DNA of 64,000 bases from the NCBI GenBank assembly GCA_024811115.1, contig JAKOGH010000097.1:273160-337159 (forward strand). The letters are read 5' to 3'. The first letter of the stretch is position 1. The number at the start of each line of letters is the position of its first letter. Positions 49,901 through 59,476 of this stretch are shown here, piece by piece. The notes below the pieces were generated by a model. It worked only from the letters and a program-made list of their open reading frames with translations, was not told where the DNA came from and ran no database searches. The position numbers and the translations under genes are program-made. The DNA comes from Terana coerulea (lineage: Eukaryota; Basidiomycota; Agaricomycetes; Polyporales; Phanerochaetaceae).

Positions 49901-50001
49901 CTTTGACCGACCTTGATTTGGTCGGCTTACAGCCCGTCTCATTGGGCAATTGGCAGGTCCATCTACGTGTCCGGGAAGGCGCGTTCAAGAATGCACAATG
50001 A
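46995..50001 (+). CDS. TKL-type protein kinase with N-terminal C2H2-like finger and unclassified C-terminal domain
   Basis: A plus-strand exon chain. The possible start at 46995 (MSIRATSRATITAQEG) leads to a C2H2-like motif, CKACNENFMNQEIARLH with H four residues on. Helical segments follow (GLWKSLELDESSLISLLKRV, ARYSILERAASETDPGW). Kinase: VAAGAYADVHIGWY (third Gly of the loop is Ala), RVALKRPRV, HANICVLLGADY, VVHGDLHSRNILVD across an intron, RLADFGLSNF, IRYMAPEIL and DVFSFAQCSWE. Then EACWKQDPQERPAAHAVRDV, a basic Ser/Arg linker (49100-49260) and a ~130-residue C-terminal domain (IMFYVNGPSGCGISCADAIQ to LGNWQVHLRV) I cannot classify. Stop at 49999-50001. Catalytic residues intact. Whether the finger belongs to this gene is uncertain. 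Confidence 0.65.
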
Positions 50002-50207
50002 AAGCGATAGGCAGAATAGGAAGAAAGGGGCTCTCTTGTTCCGTATGGAACTACTAGTTTTTACTGCGTAGACTGGTCTGCGCGTAAATAGACCTGCAGG
50101 AGCTACACGTTACAACGCTTACCTGATGATATGCATGCATGCTTGCAAAGTGGCTGGACACTTCAAAGATACCGCTGAGCACATTGTCAACTTTACGTCG
50201 CAGCAAT

Positions 50208-51003
50208 CTATACTATGATCTCGTATTTCTGAAACTGCTCCATGAACCTCGCCCACATCCCTCCATGCAGCTCAGCAAGCTGATTCCAATCCTCCGAGTC
50301 TGCGCCACAAACAGTTCGCGCGAACACCAGCAGCGCCGCCACCTGCACGTCCGCGTATGTGATCCTATCGCCCATGAACAGGAAGTCCCTGCCAGGACCG
50401 TTCGCCGTGAGGTACCCGCCTATCTTCCCCAGAGCCACCTCAAACGCGCGTCAGCTCTCCGCACCGCCGAGTTCCTCTAACCGCTTGCCGAACGCCGCCT
50501 CGCGCGTGCGACGGAAGTAGGCAGCAGGTGCGCCACGGTGCGCGCGATGATGCTCATGAGAAGCCGCAGGCCGCTCGCATCGCCCCATAGAAAGTCGTTG
50601 AACGCAGTCTGCAGCACCTGCGAGCCGAGGGGCAGCAGCGGGGGCTTGTTCTGGGTATGTCGCGCCGAGGTGCTGGACGATCTGCAGTGAGCCCGCGACG
50701 ACGGCGTCCTTGCTGGGGTCGTAGATCACAAGCAGTGTGTAGTGCGGCTGGCCGTCGGGTGTCGTCTCCATCCGTGGCGCGCCGATCTTCTGGCATTGCG
50801 CCGCGATGTCAGGGTACTCAACCCATTCGGTTCTGTATAGCAAAACTTTCACGACCAGCGCATATCTGAAAATGCTGTCAGTGGCGATTAACGACTGCGT
50901 TCAACACGACGCACCGAGTCTTCCAGGTGTTGGGCGACCATAGCGACCACTTTATGCGCTCATTCCCAGGGATATCATACAGGACAACGGGTTCGGGGGC
51001 CAT
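50208..51003 (-). CDS. Glutathione S-transferase, GSTFuA/Ure2-like, disrupted
   Basis: The start at 51003 gives MAPEPVVLYDIPGNERIKW, then SPNTWKT. An intron (GTGCGT...TTTCAG) joins this to RYALVVKVLLYRTEWVEYPD and QPHYTLLVIYDPSKDAVV, a thioredoxin-fold N-terminal domain as in fungal GSTFuA enzymes linked to detoxification of wood-derived compounds. The helical C-terminal domain includes LQTAFNDFLWGDASGLRLLM, YFRRTREAAFGKRLEELGG and LFMGDRITYADVQVAAL, and ends QKYEIIV. Three lesions: an extra base near 50651, a missing base near 50520 and an in-frame TGA (50453-50451) where Trp is expected. That makes it a likely pseudogene, although the indels may be consensus errors. Confidence 0.75.
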
Positions 51004-52144
51004 CCTGGACGTGAAGATCCGATACTGACGCAAAACCAATAAGCTATCGCGAGCGAGTGATTCGCAAGCTCTGGGGCTTAGTTTGTCCGTCTTTTCTTGC
51101 AAAAGGGGGGGGGGGGGGTGGTTAGTTTGGCTAAGATCGTACGACTGGCCGCCAGGAAATGAGATTCATTGAAATTTCAAGGGATCACTTCGAGTTGTAA
51201 GCAAGAACGATGCGCATTGACCCGGTGGCAGGAGACGTATCCCACGAAGCGCCTGCTCTTTACTCAAAAGACATGGCGGTATTAGAGTGCACTAAGAATT
51301 AGGGCAAGCGGTTGGCGACCATGATGAGGCAGATACGTGTCTGTGACATAGAAGGTACATACATGGTTATTCTAGACCTGCTTCCACTTCGGCAAATATC
51401 TCGATTATTTGAACGCTTTCACATAAATTTCTGCTTCCATTCGGCGCAAAAAAATGGCGGCGTTGACAGCCTGGCAGGCAGTATCTGCGTCTACAATACA
51501 TGACGGCCTCTTACATAATAGCTTCGCGCAATACCACCAACTCTTGCATTGCTGGTAGCAAGTTGTGTTTCGATAAATGTGCGCATGCGAAGGGAATGAT
51601 GGGCGTGAGTTCATGGGAAGCGGGGGCACGCGTCGTGTGATGGATGCAACGCTCCGTAGGGAGAGGCATGACAATGCGATATTTTGAAAGCTGTATGAGA
51701 GCATGACAGTGCTCAATAAACCATACCAAAACACACTGCACTGCACAGACGTACCTCATTATCCTCCTCCTCTGTCTATCCTCCAAGCTATGTCAAGCTT
51801 CGATCCGCCCGTCGGTAAAGCCAGCATGGCGTGTTTCGCGAGGGACGCGTCACATCGGCCACTGCGCGGTAAACGGAGGGAGGGGTTTAGGCTAAGGCTT
51901 GCAAAAACATCTTCAGAAGATAGAGAATGTAGCAATGAGCCATGAATTGAAGGGTAAAGCATCAAATACTCACTGCACAGAGGTACTGAGTTGGTACTAA
52001 GTTGGCACCATAGGCATGACTTAGAAAGGTGTTGAAGAAGTGGGTAGTCGCAGTCGATAAAGGACGCGCACCACTCGCGGCGGAGGGCGTCCGCGCTCGC
52101 ATATTCATAATGGTCATAGATAGCTGTCTTGATTTCTGCGAGAA
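51004..52144. other. Intergenic, with a 14-G homopolymer at 51105-51118
   Basis: No supported gene. A run of 14 G directly follows AAAA about 100 bp upstream of the GST start; its length is likely unstable or miscalled. Minus-strand frames at 51405-51786 and 51759-52184 are open but unrecognised, and the latter runs through the tRNA in antisense. Confidence 0.4.
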
Positions 52145-52247
52145 GCTTCCTTGGCTCAGTCGGTAGAGCGTAGGTCTCATACATTTGTATGATCGCTGTG
52201 TGCGGCGAGCAATCCTAAGGTCGTGAGTTCGATCCTCACAGGGAGCA
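52145..52247 (+). tRNA. trnM-CAU: tRNA-Met(CAU), elongator type, 30-nt intron
   Basis: Plus strand. The mature sequence matches the copy at 38511-38613 except for one D-loop base (CAGTCGG versus CAGTTGG). Acceptor GCTTCCT/AGGGAGC, anticodon loop CTCATAA, T loop TTCGATC. The intron has the same length (30 nt) and place (after position 37; 52182-52211) but a mostly different sequence (CATTTGTATGATCGCTGTGT...). A TTTT terminator starts at 52251. Confidence 0.95.
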
Positions 52248-53127
52248 TTGTTTTGTCCGCGCTTTTAGGCTTTTGCTTTTGGACAAGCCAAACAAGTGCA
52301 AGAGTCAGGACGACTGGAACATGACACGTAACGCATGGCGGTGTAGGGCTCTTGACACAGGCTATTTGTCGACGATGTGCTGTAGGCACCTTTTAAAGGC
52401 TTGCAGTGCAAGGGGTCTTCAACTCTGTGGGTACACTGTAATTTTTTTCCAAGAGACCACGCCCCATGCCTAACCTGATGTCCTTGAGCTCTGCATCTTC
52501 GTCACATGTGTCCTCTAGGAGTGCAGACATTTCGAGTTATGAGTGTTTGGGACATGCACAATTCTAATGCGCTTCGGAATCACCTCCCAGGGCATAACAT
52601 GGGTGCCTTGCCTCTGGAGTGACCTTCCAGTTCCTCAAGGTTGTCCTGAGACCCTCTCATACACCAGCACTGCCGGATGGCCCTGCTGGCAGTACTGGTG
52701 ACTCGTGAGATGCGTTGCTGGGCGTCCAAACGTGCTCAGCAAGTCACCAGGACATGAGTGACAATACGTCTGGCTCCTCTAAATGCTCAATGCTGGTGCT
52801 GGTGGCAGTAAAGGAGGGCGAGGCGATTAAAGAGGCAAGGACAAAGCTTCATGGTGACTAGCAATGGCTACTGAGCAGAGTTTGACAATTGAGCATTGTG
52901 CAGCGGGGATGTCCAATTGTTACACTATCAACTACGAGCGCAAGAGACTTTTGCTGCATTTTTTATAGCTTAATGTCCGTGACACCAATCATTATGGACA
53001 TGACTCACAAACTCCTTCATGGTCCTCAAGATTGTCATAATAGCGTGTATGCTTATTACAGTGGTGCATGAGCTCGACTGCCCATGAACCTGGAACCTGG
53101 TGTTCCAACTTTGCATCACTTGTGTAA
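52248..53127. other. No gene seen; one imperfect hairpin at 52663-52698
   Basis: Short frames only. An inverted repeat ACCAGCACTGCCGG / CTGGCAGTACTGGT (12 of 14 positions complementary) with an 8-nt spacer lies at 52663-52698. Probably repeat-derived DNA. Confidence 0.35.
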
Positions 53128-53135
53128 GGCACTTT

Positions 53136-54057
53136 TAGTGATAGGCAGGGGTTTGCAAACCCTCCAAGGGTTAAGAGTAAGGGTATGGAGGGTAAGGGTA
53201 AGGGTTGAAGAAAGTTAACCCTTGTCTAGCAGGGGTCTGCATGCAAATACCAGATATGTTGCTGGATAGGGCTGCAAGTGTTGTGAGTGCTTTCTATATC
53301 AATCCAAGCTACTCAAATAGAAGGCTAACATTATAAGTGAATGAAAAAGCACTCAAAGCACCATTTTCTGCCTATTTTGTGTCACAATTTCCCTCAGCGC
53401 TAGTATACAGCGCTTAGAGTGTAACATCAAGTCACGGGACATGTTACCCAGTCGTCACAACAGCGTTACAAGATGCTGATCAGTTGGCCATGCGACAGAC
53501 GCATGGTTATCAGGGATATGCCTCATACGGACATAGGATCATGGACTCAGTTCTGGATTCGTTTAGACTATGACCTCACTATGAGGTCACTATGACATCG
53601 TGTACTGGTAGTGTACAGTAGCTAGATTAGGACATCTAGATAGAGTTGATGTTAGCATGATAGCTAGGTCAGATCCGATAAGGGAGTTAGAGCGGTATGC
53701 TCTAGAGCCTTAGTCATGGATCACCTGACTGTATCAGTCAGCACATGGTATTGGAGGTCTTAGATAGTGTCTGGGGTCCCTCTACACATGTATATAAAGA
53801 GGCTGGTCTGAGGGCTAACACTCCAGACTCAACAACATCGTTGATTCATATCTCCTCTACTCGCTTTACTCAAAGTCCCCTGCTCTCCCCAACCCCTCAA
53901 AGTATTCCTAGCAGGTGAGTATTAGAGTTTTGTGATATTTTGGCAAGGGTTTGAAGGGTAACCCTCAACCCTTACCCTTTATAAGAGTAAGGGTTTTGGA
54001 GGGTAAGGGTAAGGGTTAGCCTCTAAGCATGGAGGGTTTACCCCTTGCCATTCACTA
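53136..54057. mobile_element. Non-autonomous hAT element (MITE) with 8-bp target duplication, carrying a nested LTR
   Basis: Ends are inverted: left TAGTGATAGGCAGGGGTTTG, right (reverse complement) TAGTGAATGGCAAGGGGTAA, both running into AAACCCTCC. An exact 8-bp duplication GGCACTTT flanks it at 53128-53135 and 54058-54065, the hAT hallmark. Subterminal GGGTAAGGGTAAGGGTT-type repeats occur at both ends. Removing the solo LTR at 53380-53937 and one copy of its duplication leaves about 359 bp with no coding capacity, so the element depends on a transposase elsewhere. Confidence 0.9.
53380..53937 (+). mobile_element. Solo LTR, 558 bp, with TTTTG target-site duplication
   Basis: Same family as 13632-14193: begins TGTCACAATTTCCC and ends TTTTGTGATA, with TATATAAA near 53790 in the same relative place. 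An exact 5-bp duplication TTTTG lies at 53375-53379 and 53938-53942. The two copies differ by substitutions and small indels, very roughly 85-90 percent identical by eye. It sits inside the hAT MITE, so it arrived later. Confidence 0.93.
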
Positions 54058-54065
54058 GGCACTTT

Positions 54066-55222
54066 GCTGGTCTCCCTCATGTGGAACTTCCAGAGATAGC
54101 AATTGGCATTTGCAGTCCTCCAAAAGACTGAGGATGACAAATGCATCCCATACATGTTTGTTTCATAGAGCTGGCTGAAATGGCCAATCTTTCGGAAATG
54201 GTTGCTGGGTTGCAGAGGTCTTTGCAATAGACCCATAGGCTTTGATACAGCCAAGTGTGGACATCCTGGTCACTCATTTAGATAAGGAACAGTCCAGACT
54301 ATTGTTTCACACACCATGATGTAAGCATGAGCTGTTGATACAGCTCAGCCAATCATTTCTCTATGAAGTGATGCTCCATGACCTGAATAGCCTCGGGAAT
54401 GCCTTTGTAATAATAGCAAACCCTGTTCAGAACAGCAAAATTGTGATGGTAGTTGGTATGACACTCTACAGCATATCAGCATGTTGTAAGTGTATTGAAC
54501 AAGGCTAATGAGTGCAGAGACATACTGGTACAGTATAGATGGACAGACCATGCAGGTAATGTCCCATGTGAGAGTGTGAACAACACAACTGCACACTGCT
54601 GGGCCTTCTTCAACGGTCCTGAATTGGTACAGCTTTCTGACATGCAATGCATAGAGGGCAGATAAAGTGTTGATGCTGCTATAGACATTTACGTGCACTT
54701 GTAAGCCACACTAAACATTAGGATAAGTTAAAAGGACATACTAAGGCCAGCATCTGTACCAAAACAACGAAAGGCTTCCTCAGGCTCACAAGTAAGCAGC
54801 ATAGTGTAGTTATCATCCTAGATCATGTCCTTGAACATGGACCAGTAGTCCTCGATAAGCAGCTGGCTCACGTTGAGCACTTGTGAAAGAAAACTCTCAA
54901 TTGCAGGTGAAAGAAAGGGCGGAGGCTGCGCCGGGTCCTGTCGAGCGTGTTGCGTGAGGATAATGTCATTCTTGAGTCATGTGGCATGGTGTATAAACTG
55001 ATATATTTGATTAAGGGAAATATGAGCACGCAGCTCTGGGTACATCTCTAGCCTAGTGATGATCACATCTAGGTTATCCATGGGATGATAGAGGACTTGG
55101 AGTGAAGGGAAAGGCGAGAGGTCCGAGAGAGGCAGGAGGTCTGAGAAGTTAGAGGTCCGAGAGAGGCAAAAGGACTCAAAGTGGGGGAAAGGCGAGAGGT
55201 CCGAGAGAGGTGAAAGGTCCAA
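54066..55222 (-). pseudogene. KDZ-like transposase fragment, decayed
   Basis: On the minus strand near 54155-54110 one frame reads HVWDAFVILSLLEDC, a block I know from fungal KDZ (Kyakuja-Dileera-Zisupton) transposases. Upstream, 54698-54345 carries YALHVRKLYQF and the Cys-containing SCVVHTLTWDITCMVCPSIL, like the CxC-type N-terminal region, with QLPSQFCCSEQGLLLLQRHS. 55222-54977 has MDNLDVIITRLEMYPELRAH. Frames are broken by many stops. The catalytic core is not seen. Confidence 0.5.
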
Positions 55223-55600
55223 GAGAGGCGAGAGGTTCGAGAGAGGCGAGAGGTCCGAAGACGTGGGCCGTCCGAAAGACGTGGAGGAGACGTGAGCTGT
55301 CCGAGAGACGTGGGTCGTCTGAAAGACGTGGGCTGTCTGAAAGACGTAGGTCGTGCGAGAGACATGAGCCGTCTGAGAGACGTGGGATCTGTGGGCTGTC
55401 TGAGAGACGCAGGCCGTCTGAGAGGACCAAGAGAGATGGGGGATGGGCTGTCCGTGAAGGCACTGAGCCCTGGGTTATCTGAGAGACGTGAGCTGTCTGA
55501 GAGAGGTCAGCCGTCCGAGAGACGTGGGCTTTCCAAGAGAGCTGAGACGTCCGAGAGGTCAAGGAAGATGTGCGACGAGAGGGATGGGCTGGATAGATGT
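55100..55600. repeat. Degenerate ~18-bp minisatellite
   Basis: Two blocks of related units. About 55118-55260 is built on GGTCCGAGAGAGGC and about 55260-55560 on GTCTGAGAGACGTGGGCT. Because 18 is a multiple of 3, several frames on both strands stay open and read as six-residue repeats (for example LSDSPR on the minus strand). The open frames across the repeat need not be genes. Confidence 0.8.
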
Positions 55601-55761
55601 CTGAGAGATGTGAGTTGCAACTTGCCTAGAGTTCCAAGGATGAAGGTGTACAGACCAACTACACCCGACCCTAATCCAACCGTGGTGAGATAAGATACCA
55701 ATTTAGAAGAACTCAGTTAAGCTGAGCAGTGAATGGAACGAGGCCTCAGTCGAGTTGAGCA

Positions 55762-57389
55762 GTGAACAAAACGCAAGCCGCGTTGCAGGGGCCCGAGGTC
55801 GCCGTGACGGACAAGCACTGTGTGACATGTCACGCATTCCTTAACGGGCATGTCTGGGACGTCTCGGTCGTCTCGGTCGTCTGGGACATATTGGAAGTCT
55901 TAAAAATCCCATTTCCTGTTCGTTCTCCGTTTGTTGCCCGACGTCGGCCGCCGTTTTCTCAACGCTTTTCTCCGTGTCGTCCTGACAATCCCCAATTCCC
56001 CGGAGTCCTCAGCGCACTGTTACCACTTCATTACTACGACGCTCGAGCCACGCACAAGTGCGACGGCTGTAGCACACTGCCTGCCCGCATGACTTATCGC
56101 GAAGTTGTCCAACATACGCAGGGTCCGTGCAATCTGGTATCCACCTATCTGCTCCTCTTCGACTCTACACGGACCTTTGATGAACCCATCATAGAGAGGC
56201 CAAACATACTTGGTACACCAGGCGATCCACAGGCCCCCGAATATCGGTTTAGATGTACGATCAAGCGCCGGACATAAATCATCGCGCCGAAGGCGCGAGC
56301 CCCGATTCGCTGGAGGACATAAAGGGCAAAATTTGGCCGGAAGTCCGATCTTGTGCGAGGACATAGACCGTGCCCGGACGGCGGAGTCCGATCCAGCGCC
56401 GGACATAATTCGACCGTGTGGCGACCAACTTTGCACCACTAAGTAAGTGATTTATTATCGACTACAAATTGGAGCTTACTGATAAGTGCGTCCGCAGGTG
56501 GCCTTTCGTAGTCCGATAACAAACTGATACGACCAGTTCGTTACCCCCGTGCGTCTGTGAATGAGACTGCAACCAACCCGACGTGGCGCATTGTGGCAGT
56601 GTGATCACACGCCCGTAAGACCATGGCCGCTCAACATTCAATGTCGCTGCCAGCAGGCCGGCTTGTTTTGTTTTGGGGGCTTGTGGTATGGTTTGTGGTG
56701 TGAAAGGCTTTGCGCGAAGCGCAAGCGATTTTGGCATTTTCCTGTCATTTCTGCGATTGTTTTGGAACCTATACCCGAAAAAGGCCATAAATCGGCCAAA
56801 ATGACGGACCCCGACCAAGCGCCGGACATAAACGGCCCAAAACCTTGAGGACATAAAACCCCTAAAAGGGGTCATTTTGGATTGTACATCTAAACCCATA
56901 TTCGGGGGCCTCGATCCACTGGTATCTCTTCAAAGCTTTACATCTCATGTCCCTCTCAGACCTACCCCAGCCCCTCTTTGCTCCGCTCAGCCAGTACGTA
57001 CGACCTTAAAAATGGCTGACATGGATGTTGCGTTTGGCTGCGGTGGCTCGTCCGAGGTGTGTTTTACCTTGCCTAACGTGGTACACCGCTCACTTTGTCC
57101 CGCTTGTACTTGTACTTTCAGGTCCACCCTCCAACATCGCGCCAATGCTCAGGCGTTCGCCATACATATGGTATCCGTCCTAGGATGGTACGTTGCCACC
57201 CATAAACTGCACATCCTTATGATCTTGTGCAGCGGGTTTTATGCACCTCGTGGCCTCAGCTCCGCGTCCTCTCAAACTCGGTTCTTAAACGTACGTGTCA
57301 TGCTGCAGGACAAACACACTAAGGCTCACGACCGCTTCTCAGGCTGTAGGGCTCTCAGTGGCGATGCCGCCATCTTGACGAACGCTTGA
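55762..57389 (+). pseudogene. Unrecognised ORF interrupted by a 681-bp transposon
   Basis: Open from about 55762 to the insertion site at 56230 and from 56920 to 57389. Removing the inserted element plus one 8-bp duplication (689 bp) keeps the same frame and gives one uninterrupted frame of about 313 codons. The left part contains ATHKCDGCSTLPARMTYREV with a Cys-X2-Cys pair and a later His; the right part has CPACTCTF. No family is recognised, no ATG start is secure, and the GC-rich composition makes long frames less improbable. Confidence 0.35.
56231..56911. mobile_element. Non-autonomous DNA transposon, 681 bp, 8-bp duplication CGATCCAC
   Basis: Terminal inverted repeats of 32 bp with two mismatches: the left end starts AGGCCCCCGAATAT and then reads CGGTTTAGATGTAC; the right end is the same in reverse complement with GGGTTTAGATGTAC. 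Exact duplications CGATCCAC lie at 56223-56230 and 56912-56919. Inside, GGACATA recurs at least six times in direct orientation near the ends, three times as GCGCCGGACATAA (about 56265, 56393, 56817). No transposase is encoded. The 8-bp duplication fits hAT or KDZ/Zisupton; the ends lack the TAGTG of the hAT elements here. Confidence 0.9.
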
Positions 57390-57934
57390 TAGCGGTTGTG
57401 CCTTTCCCAGGGCATTCGAGCTCGGGAGTTACCTTCGTGATCCACGGAAGCTTGATACTCTACCTATACAATGCATATATTTGTCATTGGCCTATGTTAT
57501 CTCGCACGTCGGGAGGGCGTTGTTGCAGCGGTGACTGCTTTAACATCAGCTAGCGTTCTTCGACGATATCCGGTCGAGTGCAACTCCGAGCAATATATGA
57601 GGAACATTGCACAGCAATTTGTTTGTGCACACATCTTGCTTCGGTTCTAAATGATAGGAGATCTGATTATCTTGTTAGAAATCGCTTTTGAAGCTTCTCC
57701 AACATGTACTTGGGCTGATCGCAAACTGAACCTACGGGGTAGCTGGGCTCGGGTTGTAAGACGTTCATGCGAAATCAGTTACTGTACAGGAGGAGGGCCA
57801 AGCTACGATCTCCGCCTCAGTACAACCAATCCTTCGCTTGACGGCCGCAGTGTGTTGCATAAAGATGACCTTGCCAGCTCCGACGCGCTCCCCAGTTGTA
57901 GCCAGCCCTCGTCCGCAGCCGCATTCAAGCTGTC
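57390..57934. other. Intergenic region
   Basis: No supported gene. A plus-strand frame opens at 57651, but its early part has no recognised feature. Upstream exons of the membrane-protein gene could lie here. Confidence 0.35.
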
Positions 57935-59423
57935 ATGGCCTACGTCAGCTGTAACATACTCAATGCTTCCTGGGAAGTCGCTTTCTCGAACCTCAGAACC
58001 GTGGCCACGGTGTCTGTCGCCATGTCCGCGTCGTTTGGTGGGTATACACATGTTCACGCCGCGGCGTTGTGTCACTCTCCGAGGTTATGCTGATGAACAA
58101 ACAGGCGTGTACTCTGTCTTGTTCGTCCTCGCTATCTGGTCCACGTACGGGTCCTCCGGAAAAGCCTACGCCATGTTAAGAGTCGTCACCATCGCGCTGT
58201 GCGTTATGGGGTATGGTTATTCTTAAAACGTTCGCCGCAAATGACACCTCTGTCAGGTGTGCGACGCTATGCATCAATTTCGGCATCGTTTTGGCGCTCC
58301 TTTGGTGGAGCCAGCAAGCCTGTGTTACGTCTTCTCAAGAACAGCTTTTACAGGTCCTTCTAGAGGTGTTTGAGTAAGATACATCCAGCATCTCATTTCG
58401 TACTCACTTGCTGACTACACTTTTTCTGTAGTTTTACCAAAGCTATAGTGGTAAGATGCAACAGCTAGGCGTATTTTCGATATAATCTGACGTGCCATAG
58501 TGCCTCTTATCCGACGGCCTCCTTGCCTGGAGGTTCTGCGTTCTTTATGGCCATGAGCAGTGGGCAGTGATATTTTCCTCTTTGATCATGATAACGATAG
58601 CCTGTGAGTAGTTTCAGTAACACCCTTTGGATAGTGTAGATAATCACCTACAGTCCTCGGGCTCTTTGCCCCCGCAGTAAATCTGTCGACATATGCCAGT
58701 ACCCTCTCTGGGAAGGAACCTGCGGAATACTTACAAGCCCTGAATAATGTGTCGCCTGCTCTGAGAGAAGCATGGCTGTGGACTTTGTTCGCTAACAATA
58801 CCGTGCTCACTGTCGCTATCACGGGGAAAATATTGTACGCACGCCCGCTTCAACTTGCGCACACAAATTGACGTGTAGCTGATGCTATTGTGTTCAGATA
58901 CATCAGACATCAAACAAGAAAGTGCACTGGTCTCCCTGCGACCAGCTCAAAGTACGCCGTGCTGGTAGAAGCAGTCATCGAGTCGTCGCTTGTCGCGTGG
59001 GTAGGGATCATACTATACGGTGTCTACAACCCAAACCCCAAACCCGTAAGCTTGTGGTCGTATTAGTGATATATCTACTCGGGCTGAGGTCTATCCCATC
59101 CCAGCTAAACACGCTCGATACCGACTTGATTTTCTCGGAGGTTGGTGCCGGCATCACCACCAATTATATTTTGCCAGTTTTCTTCGTACGTCTCCATCCG
59201 TTCTCTCAACTCAGTATACTGTCCACTCATGTGACTATTCCTCCTGAAGGGCATTTCGCAATGCCTTCTTACTGTTCGCGTAAGCTTGGTACCACGATGC
59301 CTTGTCTCTGGCGTGCCTAGCAGTGCCATCAATACCGAGGACGTAGCGAGCAGGATACGAAGAGTAATAGGCACCGCTGACACAACCGACATGCAGGAGA
59401 ATACAAGGATAGACACGGCCTAA
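57935..59423 (+). CDS. Multi-pass integral membrane protein of a basidiomycete family
   Basis: From a possible ATG at 57935 the first exon (to 58037) reads MAYVSCNILNASWEVAFSNL and then VATVSVAMSASF. The next exon (from 58105) has VYSVLFVLAIWSTYGSSGKA and RVVTIALCVM. Further exons include CINFGIVLALLWWSQQACVT, DGLLAWRFCVLYGHEQWAVI, SSLIMITIALLGLFAPAV, AWLWTLFANNTVLTVAITGK, VLVEAVIESSLVAWVGIILY and GAGITTNYILPVFF. An intron then joins to GISQCLLTVRVSL and a hydrophilic tail ending TRIDTA (stop 59421-59423). About six or seven helices. This layout is common in Agaricomycetes, function unknown. 5' exons may be missing. Confidence 0.65.
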
Positions 59424-59476
59424 ATATATTATAGGAGTACTAGTGGCACTAGTAGGGCTCAAGTAAGATACACCAG

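Noticed and set aside
51759..52184. Minus-strand frame of 141 codons starting MYETYALPTEP
   Set aside because: Its start is the antisense of the tRNA-Met gene; no domain in the rest.
52663..52698. CRISPR-like or attenuator hairpin
   Set aside because: A single imperfect inverted repeat in eukaryotic repeat-rich DNA; no array and no regulated gene next to it. No CRISPR array exists in the window.
55069..55693. Long overlapping open frames on both strands (98-133 codons)
   Set aside because: Produced by an 18-bp tandem repeat, which keeps frames open by periodicity; not treated as genes.
56020..56848. Several open frames on both strands of 95-145 codons
   Set aside because: Most of their length lies inside the 681-bp transposon, and they overlap each other; no transposase motif.
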